A stretch of 64,000 nt of DNA from Methyloceanibacter methanicus (GTDB lineage Bacteria > Pseudomonadota > Alphaproteobacteria > Rhizobiales > Methyloligellaceae), in assembly GCF_001723285.1 (NCBI RefSeq), contig NZ_LPWG01000005.1, positions 1 through 64,000 of the forward strand. Reading direction: 5' to 3'. The first letter of the stretch is position 1, and the number at the start of each line of letters is the position of its first letter. Below, piece after piece: positions 60,303-64,000 of the stretch. The position numbers and the translations under genes were made by a program. Under the pieces are notes generated by a model. That model was not told the DNA's origin. It did not search any database and worked only from the letters and a program-made list of their open reading frames with translations.

Positions 60303-63191
60303 CTAGCCCAAGGCTTCGTTGAGCAGCGCCTTCAACTCCCTCACATGCTTTGACATCAGCCCCGTCGCGGTTGCCGCGGAACTCGGACGGCCAGCATAGC
60401 GCGGGTGCCGGTGTTTGGCATCGATATGATCGAGCACCCACGTCAGATTCGGCTCCACGAAGGACCAGGCGCCCATGTTCTTGGGTTCTTCCTGACACCA
60501 GACGATCTCGGCGTTCTTGAACCGGCCCAGCTCCTGGATCAGCGCCCGGGCCGGGAAGGGATAGAGCTGTTCCATGCGCAGGAGATAGACGTCGTCGGTG
60601 CCACGCGCCTCGCGTTCGGCCTCCAGATCGTAATAGACTTTGCCCGAGCAGAGCACGACGCGCCGGATGTCGGCGTCGGGTACGAGCTTGATGGGCGAAT
60701 CCTCCACGCGCTCGGCGTCGTCCCAGAGCAGTCGGTGGAAGCTCGAGTCCGGTCCGAAATCGGCGATGTCGGATTTGACTTTCTTGTGCCGGAGCAGGGA
60801 TTTCGGCGTCATGAGCACCAAGGGCTTGCGGAACTGCCGGTGGAGCTGGCGCCGCAGCACGTGGAAGTAATTCGCCGGCGTCGTGCAGTTGACGACCTGC
60901 CAGTTGTCCTCGGCGCAGAGCTGGAGATAGCGCTCGAGCCGGGCCGAGGAATGCTCCGGACCCTGACCTTCATAGCCGTGGGGCAGCAGCAGCACGAGGC
61001 CGGACATGCGCAGCCATTTGCGTTCGCCCGAGGAGATGAACTGATCGATCACCACCTGGGCGCCGTTGGCGAAGTCGCCGAACTGGGCTTCCCACAGGAC
61101 GAGCGCATTGGGCTCGGCGAGGCTGTAGCCGTATTCGAAGCCGAGGACGGCCTCTTCGGAGAGCATCGAATTGATGACTTCGAAGTCGCCCTGCTCTTTG
61201 CCCAGATGCTTCAGCGGCGTGTATTTGTTCTCGTTCACCTGATCCATCAGGACCGAGTGGCGATGGGAGAAGGTCCCGCGTTCGGAGTCCTGGCCCGAAA
61301 GGCGGATCTTGAAGCCTTCGACCAGGAGCGTGCCGAAGGCCAGCGACTCGGCTGTCGCCCAGTCGATCCCCTTGCCCTCGTCGATCGACTTGCGGCGCGT
61401 GGCCATGATGCGGGCAATCGTCTTGTGGGGCGTCAGGGTCGGCGGAATCTCGGTCAGCTTGTGGCCCACCTCGCGCAAGACGTCGAGATCGACGCCGGTG
61501 AGCCCGCGACGGGCGCCTTCCTCGGCAAAGCCGATGCCGGACCAGCGGCCGTCCAGCCAGTCGGCCCGGTTGGGGCGGTAGGTCTCGCCGGCGAGAAACT
61601 CCTCTTCGAGGAAGTCGCGGAACTGCGCCTGGAGCCCCTCGACCTCCTCCTTGGAGAGGAGGCCTTCCTTGATCAGCCGGTCCGAATAGATCTCGACCAC
61701 GCGGGGGTGCTCGGCGATGCGCTGATACATCAGCGGCTGGGTGAAGGCGGGCTCGTCCGCCTCGTTGTGGCCGTGGCGCCGGTAGCAGAACATGTCGATG
61801 ACCACCGGCTTGCCGAAGCGCTGCCGAAACTCGGTGGCGATCTTGGTGACATGGACGACGGCTTCCGGATCGTCGCCGTTCACGTGGAAGATCGGGGCAT
61901 CGATCATCTTGGCGACATCGGACGGGTAGGGCGAGGAGCGCGAGAAGCGCGGGGCCGTGGTGAACCCGATCTGGTTGTTCACGATGAAGTGGATCGACCC
62001 GCCGGTGCGGTGACCGCGCAAGCCCGACAGCCCAAGGCACTCGGCCACGACGCCCTGGCCCGCGAACGCCGCGTCGCCGTGGAGGAGGAGCGGCATGATC
62101 TCCTTGCGCTCGGTATCGCCGATCTGGTCCTGCTTCGCGCGCACCTTGCCGAGCACCACGGGATCGACGATCTCGAGATGCGAGGGATTCGCCGTGAGCG
62201 ACAGATGGACCCGATTGTCGTCGAACTCGCGGTCCGACGAGGCGCCGAGATGGTATTTCACGTCACCCGAACCCTCGACGTCGTCCGGGTGGGCCGAACC
62301 GCCGCGGAACTCGTTGAAGATCGCGCGCCAGGGCTTGGCCATCACATTGGCGAGCACGTTGAGGCGGCCGCGATGGGGCATGCCGATGACGATCTCGCGG
62401 ACCCCGAGCTGGCCGCCGCGCTTGATGATCTGCTCGAGCGCCGGAACCATGGACTCGCCGCCGTCGAGGCCGAAGCGCTTGGTGCCCGTATATTTGACGT
62501 TGAGGAACCGCTCGGCGCCTTCGGACTCGATCAGCTTGTTCAGGATCGCGCGCTTGCCTTGCTCCGTGAATGCGACCTCCGCACCCTCGATGCGTTCCTG
62601 CATCCAAGCGCGCTGTTCGGGATCGGAGATATGCATGTATTCGAAGCCGATCGTGCCCGCATAGGTCTTGTCCAGGACCGCGAGGACCTGTGAGAGATCG
62701 GCGAATTCGAAGCCGAGCGCCCCGCCGATATAGATCGGCCGCGAATAATCCGCGGGCGTGAAGCCGTAGGTCTCGGGATTGAGCTCGGGATGGTCGCCCC
62801 GCTCGGTGAGGCGCAACGGGTCGAGCTTCGCGATCAGATGGCCCCGGGTGCGATAGGCGCGGATCAGCATGCGCGCGCCGAGCGTGTCGCGGGCGGCATC
62901 GAGCGCTTCGGCCTGTGTCAGGGCACCGGCGGGTGCCGTGGCCACGGGGAGCGCCGCTGCGCCGTTCTTCCAGGAGGGTGCCCTGTTCCAGGCTCCCCAG
63001 GACGGGCCTTCCGCGTCGGCGATGACGTTCTTGGCGTCGTCGCCGAGATTGGCGAAGAAGTTGCGCCAGTCCTCCGAAACCGAGGAGGGGTCCGCTTCGT
63101 AGAGGGCGTAGAGCTCGGCGAGATAGGTTGCGTTGGCACCGTCCAGGAAAGAGGTGTTGGCAAAAACCTCGCTGGCTTCGTATCGTGTCAT
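60303..63191 (-). CDS. sucA: 2-oxoglutarate dehydrogenase E1 component
   Basis: Thiamine-diphosphate enzyme decarboxylating 2-oxoglutarate, 962 residues. The N-terminal E2-binding segment ([23 protein letters not shown]), [13 protein letters not shown], the ThDP/Mg motif [22 protein letters not shown] and [13 protein letters not shown] are present. The transketolase-like C-terminal part has [23 protein letters not shown] full intact frame, starting [20 protein letters not shown]. Downstream of sucD by 77 bases. Confidence 0.97.
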   Translation of the reverse strand: MTRYEASEVFANTSFLDGANATYLAELYALYEADPSSVSEDWRNFFANLGDDAKNVIADAEGPSWGAWNRAPSWKNGAAALPVATAPAGALTQAEALDAARDTLGARMLIRAYRTRGHLIAKLDPLRLTERGDHPELNPETYGFTPADYSRPIYIGGALGFEFADLSQVLAVLDKTYAGTIGFEYMHISDPEQRAWMQERIEGAEVAFTEQGKRAILNKLIESEGAERFLNVKYTGTKRFGLDGGESMVPALEQIIKRGGQLGVREIVIGMPHRGRLNVLANVMAKPWRAIFNEFRGGSAHPDDVEGSGDVKYHLGASSDREFDDNRVHLSLTANPSHLEIVDPVVLGKVRAKQDQIGDTERKEIMPLLLHGDAAFAGQGVVAECLGLSGLRGHRTGGSIHFIVNNQIGFTTAPRFSRSSPYPSDVAKMIDAPIFHVNGDDPEAVVHVTKIATEFRQRFGKPVVIDMFCYRRHGHNEADEPAFTQPLMYQRIAEHPRVVEIYSDRLIKEGLLSKEEVEGLQAQFRDFLEEEFLAGETYRPNRADWLDGRWSGIGFAEEGARRGLTGVDLDVLREVGHKLTEIPPTLTPHKTIARIMATRRKSIDEGKGIDWATAESLAFGTLLVEGFKIRLSGQDSERGTFSHRHSVLMDQVNENKYTPLKHLGKEQGDFEVINSMLSEEAVLGFEYGYSLAEPNALVLWEAQFGDFANGAQVVIDQFISSGERKWLRMSGLVLLLPHGYEGQGPEHSSARLERYLQLCAEDNWQVVNCTTPANYFHVLRRQLHRQFRKPLVLMTPKSLLRHKKVKSDIADFGPDSSFHRLLWDDAERVEDSPIKLVPDADIRRVVLCSGKVYYDLEAEREARGTDDVYLLRMEQLYPFPARALIQELGRFKNAEIVWCQEEPKNMGAWSFVEPNLTWVLDHIDAKHRHPRYAGRPSSAATATGLMSKHVRELKALLNEALG

Positions 63192-63268
63192 GGCACCAAC
63201 CTCTAGGTCCGTTCTAGGACCTACGGCGTGCCGGGCAATAAAGGCAAGCGTTTGGCGCCCAGCGCACC

Positions 63269-64000
63269 TTAACTAAATATTCCTGCAAGCGTCGTTCCAA
63301 GCGCGGCAGGGGAGTGGGACACCACGATCCCGGCATCCTGCATTGCCTCAATTTTGCTCTTTGCATCGCCCTTGCCGCCCGAAATAACGGCACCGGCGTG
63401 GCCCATGCGGCGTCCGGGCGGTGCGGTGGCACCGGCCACGAAAGCCACGATCGGTTTGTTGTTGCCAGCCTTGACCAGGAACTCCGCGGCCTCTTCCTCG
63501 GCGCTGCCGCCGATCTCGCCGATCATGATGATGGCCTCGGTGGCGTCGTCCTCGAGGAACAGCGCGAGCGCGTCGATGAAATTCGTGCCGTTGACGGGGT
63601 CGCCGCCGATGCCGATGCAGGTCGTCTGGCCGAAGCCCACGGCGGTCGTCTGGGCCACCGGCTCGTAGGTCAGCGTGCCGGACCGGGACACGATGCCCAC
63701 GCGGCCGGGCGTGTGGATATGGCCGGGCATGATGCCGATCTTGCATTCGCCCGGCGTGATGATGCCCGGGCAGTTCGGCCCGATCAGGCGCGTGTTGGAG
63801 CCGGTCAGCGCGCGCTTGACCTTGACCATGTCGAGGACGGGAACGCCCTCGGTGATGCAGACGGCGAGCTCGATGCCTGCGTCGATCGCTTCGAGGATGG
63901 CATCGGCGGCGAAGGGCGGCGGCACGTAAATCGCCGAGGCCGTCGCGCCGGTCTGTGCGACCGCCTCGCGGACCGTGTCGAAGACGGGCAGGTCGAGATG
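63269..64000 (-). CDS. sucD: Succinyl-CoA synthetase alpha subunit, cut by window end
   Basis: The C-terminal 243 residues; the start lies beyond 64000. The reading enters as [19 protein letters not shown] and shows [66 protein letters not shown], and the phosphohistidine region [24 protein letters not shown]. It makes ATP or GTP from succinyl-CoA with the beta subunit SucC, expected just outside the window. Confidence 0.96.
   Translation of the reverse strand, partial: HLDLPVFDTVREAVAQTGATASAIYVPPPFAADAILEAIDAGIELAVCITEGVPVLDMVKVKRALTGSNTRLIGPNCPGIITPGECKIGIMPGHIHTPGRVGIVSRSGTLTYEPVAQTTAVGFGQTTCIGIGGDPVNGTNFIDALALFLEDDATEAIIMIGEIGGSAEEEAAEFLVKAGNNKPIVAFVAGATAPPGRRMGHAGAVISGGKGDAKSKIEAMQDAGIVVSHSPAALGTTLAGIFS

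Noticed and set aside
60405..62693. 762-codon open frame antisense to sucA
   Set aside because: Exists only because sucA codons avoid reverse stops; composition is that of an antisense shadow.
60303..63268. sucA-type riboswitch or leader motif upstream of sucA
   Set aside because: Only 77 bases separate sucD and sucA and no conserved structure is evident.

Overview
The window looks like about 64 kb of a GC-rich alphaproteobacterial chromosome, most likely Hyphomicrobiales (the genus is not resolvable by eye). The evidence is the F1 ATPase cluster atpHAGDC downstream of priA, the obgE-proB-proA-nadD-rsfS-rlmH-envC-ctpA-yibQ-rppH series, a sucD-sucA-odhB-lpd run, and periplasmic glucan genes. 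I see no phage, transposase, CRISPR array or rRNA. The only tRNA is tRNA-Ser(CGA).

Layout. (1) 0.1-20.6 kb is a surface polysaccharide locus: a GINT-like transferase, glycosyltransferases (GT), two flippases, two FemAB/CelD-type GNAT proteins, a WcaJ-type initiating sugar transferase, a Wzc-like chain-length/kinase protein, two WecG/TagA glycosyltransferases, a GH5 glycanase, an O-antigen polymerase-like membrane protein and a cupin/JmjC-like oxygenase. A GT-flippase-FemAB-(wzc)-wecG module is present twice. The second copy keeps only a 59-codon remnant in the wzc position. (2) 21-33 kb holds two hypothetical genes, gpmA, an AsmA-family gene, a cyclic-nucleotide-binding-domain gene with a convergent metallophosphoesterase, opgG/opgD-like and opgH-like glucan genes, an SH3b protein, a D,D-carboxypeptidase and the tRNA. 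(3) 33-45 kb is housekeeping: rplU, rpmA, a GNAT gene, obgE, proBA, nadD, rsfS, rlmH, envC, ctpA, yibQ and rppH. (4) 45-52 kb, minus strand: priA and the F1 ATPase genes. (5) 52-57 kb, plus strand: xerC, then a TetR-controlled HlyD/ABC-2 exporter. (6) 57-64 kb, minus strand: sucD (cut by the window end), sucA, odhB and lpd of the TCA cycle.

The main caveat is sequence quality. About a dozen genes, including normally essential obgE, nadD and priA, are each broken by a one-base indel, mostly a shortened homopolymer. I read these as base-calling or assembly errors and give the whole gene span with the break position. No clearly new system is evident. The most unusual material is the duplicated polysaccharide module with its mini-wzc ORF, the oxygenase gene embedded in that locus, and motifs shared between its intergenic regions.
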